From positions 62,001 to 126,000 of the forward strand of contig NZ_AEWH01000050.1 of assembly GCF_000190475.1 (NCBI RefSeq): DNA of 64,000 nt, read 5' to 3'. The notes below the pieces were generated by a model that did not search any database, had not been told where the DNA came from, and saw only the letters and a list, made by a program, of their open reading frames with translations. The DNA is from Ornithinibacillus scapharcae TW25. GTDB lineage: Bacteria; Bacillota; Bacilli; Bacillales; Amphibacillaceae. Positions 36,930 through 45,799 of this stretch are shown piece by piece; position 1 is the first letter of the stretch, and the number at the start of each line of letters is the position of its first letter. The position numbers were made by a program, and so were the translations under genes.

Positions 36930-37538
36930 TTATAAAAACAGGTCTAATATTGCTTCTAGCGTGTCACTCTCGACAAGTACGTTGAGCCCAATCCCAATGA
37001 ATACCACAGGAATTAGAATTCGTTCATATCGTTTTACGAGTTCATAAACATTTTTCATAGAGCCTAGTTTTTGACAAATTGCACACCATATCGGAACCAT
37101 GATGACAAATGTAATTAGAGCTAGTAATAATCCCTGTGATTCAAGCGATGTAAAGTAAGGAATATAAATCGCTAATTCTTCAGCTCCTCCTGCAATTGCT
37201 ATTAGAGTAACTCTAAGTGTGAGATTACTAAAAATTGCGGACTTCTGTAGGACCTCCCCACTTTCATCATCGTCATCTCTTTCCACTAACTCCATGATTC
37301 CCATGATTATTGGAAGCAATCCGATTAGGCCTGTCCATTTCCCAGTGAAAAGAGAAGTGATTCCGTACAACGCTAATAGTGCAACTACGATGATAAAAGT
37401 CATCCCAATTTGCTGACCGATATATACCTGCCTTATTTGATTATGATTTCTTGCATGAGCAAATATCAAGATTAAAATTATCATTTCATCGATTCCCGTA
37501 GCGATAAATGTCGTGATCATCGTTAGAATCGTAATCAA
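36930..37538 (-). CDS. CadD-like cadmium resistance/transport protein
   Basis: A 202-residue membrane protein with five or six helices and the features of the CadD (LysE-type) family: an N-terminal TTFIATGIDEMIILILIF, a conserved GQQIGMTFIIV segment and IAGGAEELAIYIPYF. I chose the TTG at 37538, since GGGGGAG is correctly spaced there and the product has the usual CadD length; the open frame extends 22 codons further without a signal. CadD proteins lower cytosolic cadmium. No CadX or CadC-type repressor is adjacent, so the natural substrate and regulation are unclear. Confidence 0.82.
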   Translation of the reverse strand: MITILTMITTFIATGIDEMIILILIFAHARNHNQIRQVYIGQQIGMTFIIVVALLALYGITSLFTGKWTGLIGLLPIIMGIMELVERDDDDESGEVLQKSAIFSNLTLRVTLIAIAGGAEELAIYIPYFTSLESQGLLLALITFVIMVPIWCAICQKLGSMKNVYELVKRYERILIPVVFIGIGLNVLVESDTLEAILDLFL

Positions 37539-37644
37539 ACTATCTCCCCCTGGTAAAGCTTGTACTATTAGTATAAGCAGTGGGAATCTTTCGTAGACCA
37601 ACAATAGGAAAGGAACCTTAACGCGGTCGATTGTTAAAATTAGA

Positions 37645-37682
37645 AAGTAAAGCTACCCGAGAATATTTCGGGTAGCTTTAGG
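37645..37682 (-). terminator. Rho-independent terminator of the NDxxF lipoprotein gene
   Basis: AAAGCTACCCGA and TCGGGTAGCTTT form a 12-bp stem; the minus strand continues with TTTACTTTC. Confidence 0.8.
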
Positions 37683-37688
37683 CTATTA

Positions 37689-38297
37689 TTAGTTATTATC
37701 CCTACCAAAAGCTTTCGTCTTAATCTCCTTCTTCTCAAGGAAGTCTTCTATTGTTTTCTGCTCCCTTCCATTGACAACGTCCATTTTAGTCATGATGGAC
37801 AAAATATCTACTTTAGGAAACTCCCCTTTATTCCCGTCATCACTGAAATCACGGAGGATTTCATCTAATTCATAAAGGACCTCATTGTAAGCTGTAATAT
37901 ACTGGCTAATTCTTTCAGCCTCGACTTGATAATCTTCCGGTAATGTATTATTGGACAGGTAGTTAGTAAAATTTTCATCATTTTCTTTTGTAAGCTTGGT
38001 TATTTGAGCAAATTTCTCTAATTCCTCCTCATTTAATTCCTTCCCCTCATAAATAATATCTTGAAATGGAGAACTGGCATTGTCTAATTCCTCATGGCTA
38101 TCAAGGTATGTTTTTATGCTCTGTTTCATTTCCTCTTCGTCAATTACACTATTTTGTTTTTCAGAGGTGAAGATCTCACTGGGAACCTCTACGTGCTGGC
38201 TAGATAGAGATTTATCTTCTTTTGTGTCGATATCTTCTTCGTGTGAGCATGCACTTATAATAAAAAGAAACATCAAACTAACAATAATCTTTCTCAG
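37689..38297 (-). CDS. NDxxF-motif lipoprotein, probably started at CTG
   Basis: A surface lipoprotein of about 202 residues. The motif NDENF in TKENDENFTNYL gives this Bacillaceae family its name. The protein is acidic and helical after the lipobox. The usual start codons give only MMFLFIISAC, without basic residues. Reading upstream in frame, CTG AGA AAG ATT ATT GTT precedes it, so a start at CTG (38297) would give MRKIIVSLMFLFIISAC, a complete signal with lipobox Cys17. AAAGGAGGGAG lies 8 nt before that CTG. Function is unknown. Confidence 0.8.
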   Translation of the reverse strand: MRKIIVSLMFLFIISACSHEEDIDTKEDKSLSSQHVEVPSEIFTSEKQNSVIDEEEMKQSIKTYLDSHEELDNASSPFQDIIYEGKELNEEELEKFAQITKLTKENDENFTNYLSNNTLPEDYQVEAERISQYITAYNEVLYELDEILRDFSDDGNKGEFPKVDILSIMTKMDVVNGREQKTIEDFLEKKEIKTKAFGRDNN

Positions 38298-38523
38298 CTT
38301 TTCTCCCTCCTTTGTTATGAATATGTGATCATGCCAATATTGAATTCTATCCGCTGCACCTCATAATGGTTTACATAAACACCATTACTGGTTATTAGAG
38401 TATCATGTGTGCCTGACGTTGCCTACCAGAAGTCCACTTTCAAAAAGGTACCTCATTAGGAAATTTTATCTAATTAGGATTATACTACTTTTACTAAAAA
38501 TTAGAAATTTCTTAAACAAACAC

Positions 38524-38566
38524 AAAAAAGGTAGTTGTCCAAATACATAAGACAACTACCTTTTAA
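38524..38566 (-). terminator. Rho-independent terminator of pepF
   Basis: AAAGGTAGTTGTC and GACAACTACCTTT pair exactly; a run of T residues follows on the minus strand. Between it and the lipoprotein start (38298-38523) I see only AT-rich promoter-like sequence. Confidence 0.9.
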
Positions 38567-38569
38567 TTA

Positions 38570-40372
38570 TTAAATTAAATCATTGGTTAATTCAATGAAT
38601 TCTTTCGCATCTTGTCCCATCAATTCAATACCAGCTGCCCAGAAATCTTCGTTCGTAATATCTACATTCAAATGTTTTTGAGCAAGGTCTTCTACCTTCA
38701 TTGAACCAGTATCCCGAAGTAATGCAATGTATTTGTCTTCAAAGCCTTCTGGATTCTTCAGATATTCTGCATAAATTCCTAAACTGAATAAATATCCGAA
38801 TGTGTATGGGAAGTTATAAAATGGTACGCTATCGATAAAGAAATGAAGCTTACTACACCAGAAGTGCGGATGATAGCTTGATAAGCTATCTTCATATGCT
38901 TCTTTTTGTGCCGCTACCATTAATTCATTCAAACGTTTCTCCGATACAATGCCTTTTGCACGTTCTTCGTAGAATGCATTTTCAAAAAGATATCGTGCAT
39001 GAATATTTAGGAACATTGCTGTTGCGTTTTCTAACTTAGAGTTTAATAAGGCAATTTTCTCTTCTTTTGATTTTGCATTTTCTACTGTCGCGTTTCCGAT
39101 AATCGTTTCTGCAAAAGTACTAGCAGTTTCTGCCACATTCATCGCATACTGACGATTTAATGTTGGAAGATCTTTCATGACATGGCTATGGAAAGCATGT
39201 CCTAATTCGTGTGCTAATGTACTTGTATCAGATGAAGAACCTGTAAATGTCATGAATATACGTGACTCACCAAATTCTGGTAGGCCTGTGCAATAACCAC
39301 CTGGACGTTTATTCGGTCTATCTTCTGCTTCCACCCAACGATTTTCTAGTGCATGCTTTGTAAACTCTGTAAGTTTAGGACCGAATGAAGCAAAATTTTC
39401 GATGATAAAATCACATGCTTCATCATAGGTAAAACTGGTAGAATTCATATCACCCAATGCTATCGGAGCATCAACATCCTGCCATCCCAATTTTTCCATC
39501 CCTAACAGTTTCGCCTTTTGATTAAGGAATTCAATAAAGGCACCTTTGTTATTAGAAACAGCTGACCACATAGCATTTAGCGTTTTATCTGTCATACGGT
39601 TGTATTCTAAAGGTTCTTCTAAATGATTATCGTATTGATGCTTCTTTTGTAATGTAATTCGATATCCATCAAGATGATTTAATGTATCCGCAAAAATCGG
39701 CCCATATTTTGTCCATGCCGCTTCCCAGTTATCAAATAGCTGTTTTCTCACTTCAGGGTCTGGATCAGCATACATTCTATTCATAGCCTGCCCCACAGAT
39801 AGCTCGGTTGTTTTCCCTTCTTTATCCGTAAATGGAATCGTAATGATTGATACAACTGTATCATATAGATTACTCCAAGCTGCTAAACCATCTTTATTTA
39901 GCTCCGCAATCAATTCCTCTTCCGCTTCCGATAATAAGCGTTTCCCATCATCACGGGTTTCATTTAACGAGAAGGACACTTCTGCTAAATCCTTGTCTTC
40001 TAATAGATTATTCCAGTCTGTATCAGGAATCTCTACTAGCTTCTTCGTGAATGTATTGGATAGCTTTTGAACATCACTAAAAAGATTCATTATTTGTCCT
40101 TTAACAACATTCGCATGTTCATCATTTGTATAAGCATCATGCCACATTTGAACAAATGTAGAAGATTGACCAAGACCTTTTCCAATCGTTTCTTGTTTGG
40201 ATAATATCGTTTTAAACGCATCTACTGATTGGGTTTGATAATCCCAATCACGTAAGAGTATTTGATATTCGTTGATTTGCTTCTCTATATCTTTTAATTT
40301 AACTTGTAATTCCTCTGATTTTGTACCGCCAGGGAAAATGCTTTCTAAATCCCAAGTATCTACATATTTCAT
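38570..40372 (-). CDS. pepF: Oligoendopeptidase F (M3 family)
   Basis: A 600-residue zinc metallopeptidase. The zinc-binding HELGH is in LAHELGHAFHSHV, and the third ligand region is NVAETASTFAE. The N-terminal 180 residues form the helical M3 oligopeptidase lobe. It degrades short cytosolic peptides. The ATG at 40372 follows GAGGAG at a spacing of 10; an in-frame GTG three codons earlier touches that site. The gene is divergent from the cysteine synthase gene. Confidence 0.95.
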   Translation of the reverse strand: MKYVDTWDLESIFPGGTKSEELQVKLKDIEKQINEYQILLRDWDYQTQSVDAFKTILSKQETIGKGLGQSSTFVQMWHDAYTNDEHANVVKGQIMNLFSDVQKLSNTFTKKLVEIPDTDWNNLLEDKDLAEVSFSLNETRDDGKRLLSEAEEELIAELNKDGLAAWSNLYDTVVSIITIPFTDKEGKTTELSVGQAMNRMYADPDPEVRKQLFDNWEAAWTKYGPIFADTLNHLDGYRITLQKKHQYDNHLEEPLEYNRMTDKTLNAMWSAVSNNKGAFIEFLNQKAKLLGMEKLGWQDVDAPIALGDMNSTSFTYDEACDFIIENFASFGPKLTEFTKHALENRWVEAEDRPNKRPGGYCTGLPEFGESRIFMTFTGSSSDTSTLAHELGHAFHSHVMKDLPTLNRQYAMNVAETASTFAETIIGNATVENAKSKEEKIALLNSKLENATAMFLNIHARYLFENAFYEERAKGIVSEKRLNELMVAAQKEAYEDSLSSYHPHFWCSKLHFFIDSVPFYNFPYTFGYLFSLGIYAEYLKNPEGFEDKYIALLRDTGSMKVEDLAQKHLNVDITNEDFWAAGIELMGQDAKEFIELTNDLI

Positions 40373-40557
40373 TATTTTCACACTCCTCTTTCTACTATTG
40401 TAATCTTTTTAAAATTAATTGAAAACTATTTAAGCTATACTATATTTTGAAGACCTACCTCATGAATCTCTGTAAATCCTCAATGGTTGCGAACTCGTGA
40501 CCGCTAATAGTAGAATGAACAGATATATTTCATCTCTAAAGGAAGTTGGTTATTAAA

Positions 40558-41478
40558 ATGAAAGTAGTCGACAATATTGCACAATTAATCGGTGAAACTC
40601 CCATCGTAAAGCTAAATAGAGTAGTACCTGAAGATGCTGCAGATGTTTACGTTAAACTGGAGATGTACAATCCAAGTAAAAGCGTAAAGGACCGTGCTGC
40701 CTTTAACATGATACGTACCGCTGAAGAAAAAGGGCTCATCAAACCTGGCGATACCATTATCGAACCTACAAGTGGTAATACGGGGATTGGATTAGCGATG
40801 AATGCTGCTGCTAGGGGCTATAGAGCAATTTTAATAATGCCTGATAATAGCACTTTAGAAAGGAGAAGTTTATTACAAGCTTATGGAGCAAAAATTGTCT
40901 TAACACCTAGCGAAGAAAAAATGCCCGGTTGTATTCGAAAAGCATTGGAATTACAGAAAGAAATTCCGAATAGCTTTATCCCACAACAATTTGAAAATGA
41001 GGCGAATCCTGACATCCATCGTACAACGACTGCTTTAGAAATTTTAGACCAGATGGATGGCAAGCTCGATGCATTTGTTTGTACGGCGGGAACTGGTGGA
41101 ACGGTTACCGGTACTGGTGAAACGTTAAAAGAAAAGTTACCCAAAATTCATATTGCTGTTGTAGAGCCAAAAGGTTCCCCTGTCTTATCGGGAGGAAAAC
41201 CCGGCAAGCACAAACTAGTAGGGACAAGTCCTGGCTTTATTCCGAGAATATTAAATACAGAAGTGTATGATGAAATTATTCAAATAGATGACGAAGAGGC
41301 AATTACTATGCTGCGTCAATTGGCAACCATGGAAGGTGTTTTTATTGGGCCTTCTGGAGCAGCAGCCGTATATGCCGCAATAGAGGTTGCGAAAAGATTA
41401 GGGAAAGAGAAAAAAATAGTATGTATTGCACCAGACACGGGTGAACGTTATCTAAGTATGAATCTTTTTGATGAATAG
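40558..41478 (+). CDS. cysK: Cysteine synthase A-type O-acetylserine sulfhydrylase
   Basis: A 306-residue fold-type II PLP enzyme. The Schiff-base Lys44 is in NPSKSVKDR, the substrate loop is EPTSGNTGIGLA (about 70), and the PLP phosphate loop is GTGGTVTGTG. A Ser in GPSGAA contacts the pyridine nitrogen. It makes cysteine from O-acetylserine and sulfide, although some Bacillus paralogues of this size (such as YtkP) have uncertain roles. AAAGGA lies unusually far (about 14 nt) from the ATG at 40558. An in-frame TTG at 40546 is nearer but too close. No T-box or S-box leader is visible in the upstream region. Confidence 0.88.
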   Translation: MKVVDNIAQLIGETPIVKLNRVVPEDAADVYVKLEMYNPSKSVKDRAAFNMIRTAEEKGLIKPGDTIIEPTSGNTGIGLAMNAAARGYRAILIMPDNSTLERRSLLQAYGAKIVLTPSEEKMPGCIRKALELQKEIPNSFIPQQFENEANPDIHRTTTALEILDQMDGKLDAFVCTAGTGGTVTGTGETLKEKLPKIHIAVVEPKGSPVLSGGKPGKHKLVGTSPGFIPRILNTEVYDEIIQIDDEEAITMLRQLATMEGVFIGPSGAAAVYAAIEVAKRLGKEKKIVCIAPDTGERYLSMNLFDE

Positions 41479-41480
41479 AA

Positions 41481-41518
41481 AAAAAACACGGGAAGTATTT
41501 ACTCTTCCCGTGTTTTAA
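41481..41518. terminator. Bidirectional terminator
   Basis: AAAACACGGGAAG and CTTCCCGTGTTTT pair exactly across an 8-nt loop; it serves the convergent cysK and pepV genes. Confidence 0.9.
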
Positions 41519-41531
41519 AACTGATTATGAA

Positions 41532-42941
41532 TTATTTAGCAAGCTCATAGATAGCTTGCGCATAGATTGCTGTCGCTAATAATAAATCATCTACAATCGC
41601 ATATTCATCTTTTTGATGCATCACATCTTCGCGTCCTGGGAAGAGTGCCCCAAAGGCAACACCGTGATCCAATGCTCTAGCATAAGTTCCGCCACCAATT
41701 GCAAGCAGGTCGGCTTTTTCTCCTGTTTGTTCCTCGTAAACCTTTTGTAATGTCTTAATTAATGGGTCATCCTTTTTCACATAAGTGGGCTTAGAATCAC
41801 TATACTTGTCCAGCATTAATCCTTTTTCTTCCAAAACCGAGGAAATCTTAGATTTACCATCTTCTATATTAAACGTCACAGGATAACGCATATTCAAGCC
41901 AATTCGCCCGCCGTTCTTTTGATCATAAGTCATCACACCGACATTGATGGTTAAGTCCCCAGAATCCTCATCCTCATAGGCAATTCCAAATACTTCTCCT
42001 CTAGACTTCTCATTAAATTCTGCTACAGTTGTCACGTAGGTTTTACCAGCATCATCTAAGTCTAAATTTTGTAAAAATCTAGCCATGTATATCCCTGCAT
42101 TAATTCCATTACGTGGTTCAGCACCATGTGCACTCTTACCAACTAATGTCAGGATAAACATATCATTATCAGCTATTGCATCCCCTTCTAACTTTTCTTG
42201 TGTTAAATATGCTAAAAAGTCTTGAATAATATTAACCTGTTCGTCTTGTACTTTTATCTCCACTTTGGCATGATCAGGAACCATATTATATCTACGACCA
42301 GATTCAAATGATAATAATTCATATATTGATGTACGTTGCTCGGCTGTAGGAGATTGTACGATATCAAAGTCAGCTATCCCTTTTTCCGCAAAAATAATCG
42401 GAAAATCGGCATCCGGTACAAATCCAGTTGTCGGCATTTCTTCATGCTCAAAGTAGTGGTCTACACAACGCCAATCACTTTCTTCATCTGTACCTATAAT
42501 AAGACGGACTCGCTTATTGATTGGGAGGCCCAGTTCTTTCACTATTTTCATCCCATAATATGCCGCAATCGTCGGTCCTTTATCATCACTTGAACCACGT
42601 GCATATATCTTTCCATCCTTTACAATTCCACCATATGGATCCATACTCCAGCCGTCCCCTTCTGGAACAACGTCAACATGGCCGAGAACACCAATTAGTT
42701 CGTCACCTTGCCCCATTTCTAAATGACCTGCTAGGTTACCAACATTTTTAGAAGTAAAACCATCCTTTTCTCCAAGGTCTAGCATGTATTGCAAAGCATC
42801 TTTTATCCCCTGTCCTAATGGAGCGTTTGCTGTAGCTTTTTCCTCATCTAATACACTTTTAATTTGCAAAAGTCCTTGCAAATCTTTGATAAAGTCGTCT
42901 TTTCTCTTCGTTACTTCATCCATCCAATTGACCTTACTCAT
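41532..42941 (-). CDS. pepV: Dipeptidase PepV (M20 family)
   Basis: A 469-residue dizinc aminoacyl-peptidase. Metal-site motifs are LGHVDVVPEGDGW, ARGSSDDKGP and GTDEESDW. The lid domain carries GKSAHGAEP, typical of PepV. It hydrolyses dipeptides in the cytosol and complements PepF in peptide turnover. AAAGGAG is 10 nt before the ATG; an adjacent TTG is an alternative start. The divergent 264-bp region towards the histidine kinase holds AT-rich sequence and a small palindrome CAAACGTTTG but no gene. Confidence 0.93.
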   Translation of the reverse strand: MSKVNWMDEVTKRKDDFIKDLQGLLQIKSVLDEEKATANAPLGQGIKDALQYMLDLGEKDGFTSKNVGNLAGHLEMGQGDELIGVLGHVDVVPEGDGWSMDPYGGIVKDGKIYARGSSDDKGPTIAAYYGMKIVKELGLPINKRVRLIIGTDEESDWRCVDHYFEHEEMPTTGFVPDADFPIIFAEKGIADFDIVQSPTAEQRTSIYELLSFESGRRYNMVPDHAKVEIKVQDEQVNIIQDFLAYLTQEKLEGDAIADNDMFILTLVGKSAHGAEPRNGINAGIYMARFLQNLDLDDAGKTYVTTVAEFNEKSRGEVFGIAYEDEDSGDLTINVGVMTYDQKNGGRIGLNMRYPVTFNIEDGKSKISSVLEEKGLMLDKYSDSKPTYVKKDDPLIKTLQKVYEEQTGEKADLLAIGGGTYARALDHGVAFGALFPGREDVMHQKDEYAIVDDLLLATAIYAQAIYELAK

Positions 42942-43205
42942 CAATCCTTCACTCCTTTAATCATTTTTCAAACAAACGTTTGATACATTTTGTATTTTGT
43001 TTTCATATCTATTATTGTACATCTTCACACAGCATTTACATAATCGAAATACTCGTATCAACCAGATATAACTATAAATTTTCCTAAGATGAATTGTCAT
43101 GCAGAATCATATTACAATTGTAACTATTTATTCCATACCACTTTCATTTATAATGAAGCTTAGTTAAATAGATTTATATAATGATTATTAAGGGGAGCTA
43201 GAAAG

Positions 43206-45140
43206 ATGTATCTACTAAAGGGTTTGAGATATATTAATATACTTAAAATCGCTAGCCTCATGATATTCATCTCCATTATCTTTCCCCCAATCGCCGAAGC
43301 CAATAATGAGCTGGATAACTATTGGGAAATTCCTCTCCACCATATTCAATACGCAGAGGAATCATCTGGGGATAGCAAGAACACCAATCTAGTCTTTATA
43401 CCAATGCATGGAACATGGTCCACAGATTTTCATCAGCAGAATAATAAAAACGGGTTCACTTGGCTTCGCTTTTCACCATCTGAGCTAAATCAATCTAGTA
43501 ATCTAGGAGATAATCTCCACTTACTCGTCTATCCTAGTCCTTACTATTTTGAGGTCTATCAAAACGATTTATTAATCTATCAATTTGGTGAAATAGCAAA
43601 TAATGATCTTCGTGAACGAGTACCACGTTTCGAAAAGATACCATTAGAAAATAGTACAGATGACGTGTATATACGCTTCAAAGGGAATTCACCATACCTC
43701 TACACGATAGGAACAGATGCAGGACTAGTAAACTACATCATGAAGGCTGATGCAATCAATATCATCAGTATTATTGGTTTCTTCTTTACTGGCCTTTTTG
43801 CACTACTTTTATATCTATATAATAGAAAAATCCGCATCATGCTTTATTATGGTTTATTTATTATCGTTCATTTTTCAATATGGCCAACCGCAAATTATCT
43901 ATTATCGAAGCAATTGTTCATTCCGATGCCAACAGTTGTCCAGTTTTACCTAACCGTCCTAGGACAGATTATCGCTTTTTCACTATTGCTTTTCCTATTC
44001 CGAGAGATTGTATATCCAAAATATCGGAAATGGGTCCTTTGGTCTAATTGCCTATTTATAGGGACTGGTATTTCGGGCGTTCTAATTACAACTTTTTTTA
44101 CTAACTTTGTAGCAATTCTCTTCCCATTACTAGGTATACTTATTGGGATTAATATGTTGATGATATTAATCGTTTCCATTTTATCTATTAAACAACAGAA
44201 GAATTCTGAGCTAGTGGTTTTCTCGATTGGACTTGTTCTATTTATAATCCTTGAGATTGTTATTAATATCGCATCAGCAACTAGCATGACAGGCATTGTA
44301 ACAGTCGTAAAAATGATTAGACCATTTACGATTGTGTTACCAGGCGTACTCATTATTATGAATAGATATCGCCAAGCTGATAAGAAAGCACAGGAATATG
44401 CAGCTAGCTTAAAAGAGTTAACGCATAGGTTAGAAGTAGATAATCTAACTTTGGAAAATAGGGTTCAAGAAAGAACGAAGGAACTAGAAAGAGCACATCA
44501 CCAATTAGTTGAAAGCATGCAGGAAGGTGCTATTGCTGCGGTAGAAATTGCAGCATTAGAAGAAAGAAATCGTATTGCACAAGAAATTCACGATATCGTC
44601 GGACACACATTAACAACTACTATTGTACAAATTGAAGCAGGTAAGAGATTACTAGAAAAACAGCCTTCTCAGGCGAAAGAAAGAATGGAAACCTCACAGT
44701 TATTAATTCGTAAAGGGTTAGATGAGATTCGTAGTTCTGTTCGGTTGCTAAAGGATGCGGAATGGAATTATAACTTAACGAATGCATTAAAACAGATTAT
44801 GAAGGAATCAACTGAGTATGGTGGAGTTAACTTTGAATGTCATATCGATGTACCTCCAGAACTAACTATTATTCAAAAGAATTTTATTTATATGGCACTA
44901 AAGGAAGGCATTACAAATGGAATCAAGCATGGAGACTGTAAGTCGTTTTATTTTACTCTAAGGGAAGAGCATGATCAGATAGTCTTCCAATTAAAAAATG
45001 ATGGTAAACCTTTCTCTCAGGATCAATTAGGCTTTGGCTTATCCACGATGAAAAAAAGGGTAGAAAGTCTGAAGGGAACCCTAACCATACGTTCCGAAGC
45101 AGAATGGAATTATGTTATCGAGATAAAATTTCCAATGTAG
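43206..45140 (+). CDS. Sensor histidine kinase with extracytoplasmic domain and 7TM region (NarX/DesK type)
   Basis: A 644-residue kinase. It has a signal-like first helix (13-30), an extracytoplasmic beta-rich domain (about 32-170, HGTWSTDF and FTWLRF), then about seven helices (about 180-385), so it resembles the 7TMR-DISM group. A coiled coil (395-440) leads to a HisKA_3 domain with the phosphoacceptor His in RIAQEIHDIVGHTL. An HATPase_c domain has N-box LKEGITNGIKHG and G-box GFGLSTMKKR. Kinases of this class pair with NarL-type regulators; none is adjacent, but an orphan one lies at 48907-49599. The ligand is unknown. AGGGGAG precedes the ATG. Confidence 0.92.
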   Translation: MYLLKGLRYINILKIASLMIFISIIFPPIAEANNELDNYWEIPLHHIQYAEESSGDSKNTNLVFIPMHGTWSTDFHQQNNKNGFTWLRFSPSELNQSSNLGDNLHLLVYPSPYYFEVYQNDLLIYQFGEIANNDLRERVPRFEKIPLENSTDDVYIRFKGNSPYLYTIGTDAGLVNYIMKADAINIISIIGFFFTGLFALLLYLYNRKIRIMLYYGLFIIVHFSIWPTANYLLSKQLFIPMPTVVQFYLTVLGQIIAFSLLLFLFREIVYPKYRKWVLWSNCLFIGTGISGVLITTFFTNFVAILFPLLGILIGINMLMILIVSILSIKQQKNSELVVFSIGLVLFIILEIVINIASATSMTGIVTVVKMIRPFTIVLPGVLIIMNRYRQADKKAQEYAASLKELTHRLEVDNLTLENRVQERTKELERAHHQLVESMQEGAIAAVEIAALEERNRIAQEIHDIVGHTLTTTIVQIEAGKRLLEKQPSQAKERMETSQLLIRKGLDEIRSSVRLLKDAEWNYNLTNALKQIMKESTEYGGVNFECHIDVPPELTIIQKNFIYMALKEGITNGIKHGDCKSFYFTLREEHDQIVFQLKNDGKPFSQDQLGFGLSTMKKRVESLKGTLTIRSEAEWNYVIEIKFPM

Positions 45141-45154
45141 TCATCATCACAACA

Positions 45155-45200
45155 AAAGAGGCCGAGACGTGTTAACTACTATTATCTCCGGCCTCTTGAT
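45155..45200 (+). terminator. Terminator of the histidine kinase gene
   Basis: AAGAGGCCG and CGGCCTCTT pair around a 23-nt loop; the T-run is weak, so moderate confidence. Confidence 0.6.
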
Positions 45201-45208
45201 ATACGACC

Positions 45209-45769
45209 CTAAAGTTCAACTTCTTTAATTACTCTTGCTGGATTTCCACCAACTACTACATTATCAGGTACATCCTTTGTAACGACAGCACCTGAAGCAA
45301 TAACAGCGTTATTCCCTATCGTTACACCTGGATTAATTACTGCACTCCCACCAATCCATACATTGTTCCCTATCGTAATTGGCTTGGCATATTCTTTACC
45401 GGAGTATCGTTCCACTGGATGAAGTGGATGTGTTGCCGTATAGATTTGTACGCCAGGTGCAAGCATGCAATTATCTCCTATCCTCACCTCTGATACATCT
45501 AATATCGTACAATCAAAATTCGCATAGAAGTTTTCTCCAACATGTGTGTTATATCCATAATCAAAACGAATATTAGGTTCCATATATAGATTTTCCCCAG
45601 TTGAACCGAGTAAGTCCTTTAATAACCTTGTTCGTATTTCACCCTCCGTTTCTAATGTTTGATTGTATATTCTAACCTTTCGTCTTGCATCCTCACGATC
45701 CTTCAATAATACTGGATCTGCTGGATCATACATTTCTCCTGTTATCATCTTTTCTTTTTCCGTTTTCAT
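45209..45769 (-). CDS. maa: Maltose O-acetyltransferase-like sugar acetyltransferase
   Basis: A 186-residue left-handed beta-helix acetyltransferase. The Maa/LacA N-terminus reads [18 protein letters not shown]. Hexapeptide repeats follow ([20 protein letters not shown] and similar), and the catalytic His is in YTATHPLHP. It moves acetyl from acetyl-CoA to the 6-hydroxyl of glucose or maltose, possibly to detoxify or export surplus sugars. It lies 30 nt behind an MFS transporter and is third after a ROK regulator, forming a plausible sugar-handling operon. The ribosome binding site (AGGG) is weak. Confidence 0.92.
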   Translation of the reverse strand: MKTEKEKMITGEMYDPADPVLLKDREDARRKVRIYNQTLETEGEIRTRLLKDLLGSTGENLYMEPNIRFDYGYNTHVGENFYANFDCTILDVSEVRIGDNCMLAPGVQIYTATHPLHPVERYSGKEYAKPITIGNNVWIGGSAVINPGVTIGNNAVIASGAVVTKDVPDNVVVGGNPARVIKEVEL

Positions 45770-45799
45770 ATTGATACCCTACTTTCCATCATTATATAT

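Noticed and set aside
40373-40557. T-box or S-box leader before cysK
   Set aside because: The upstream sequence is short and AT-rich, with no conserved T-box or SAM-riboswitch elements and no leader terminator.
43946-44353. 135-codon minus-strand frame inside the histidine kinase gene
   Set aside because: It lies opposite the membrane helices of the kinase, and lacks a start signal.
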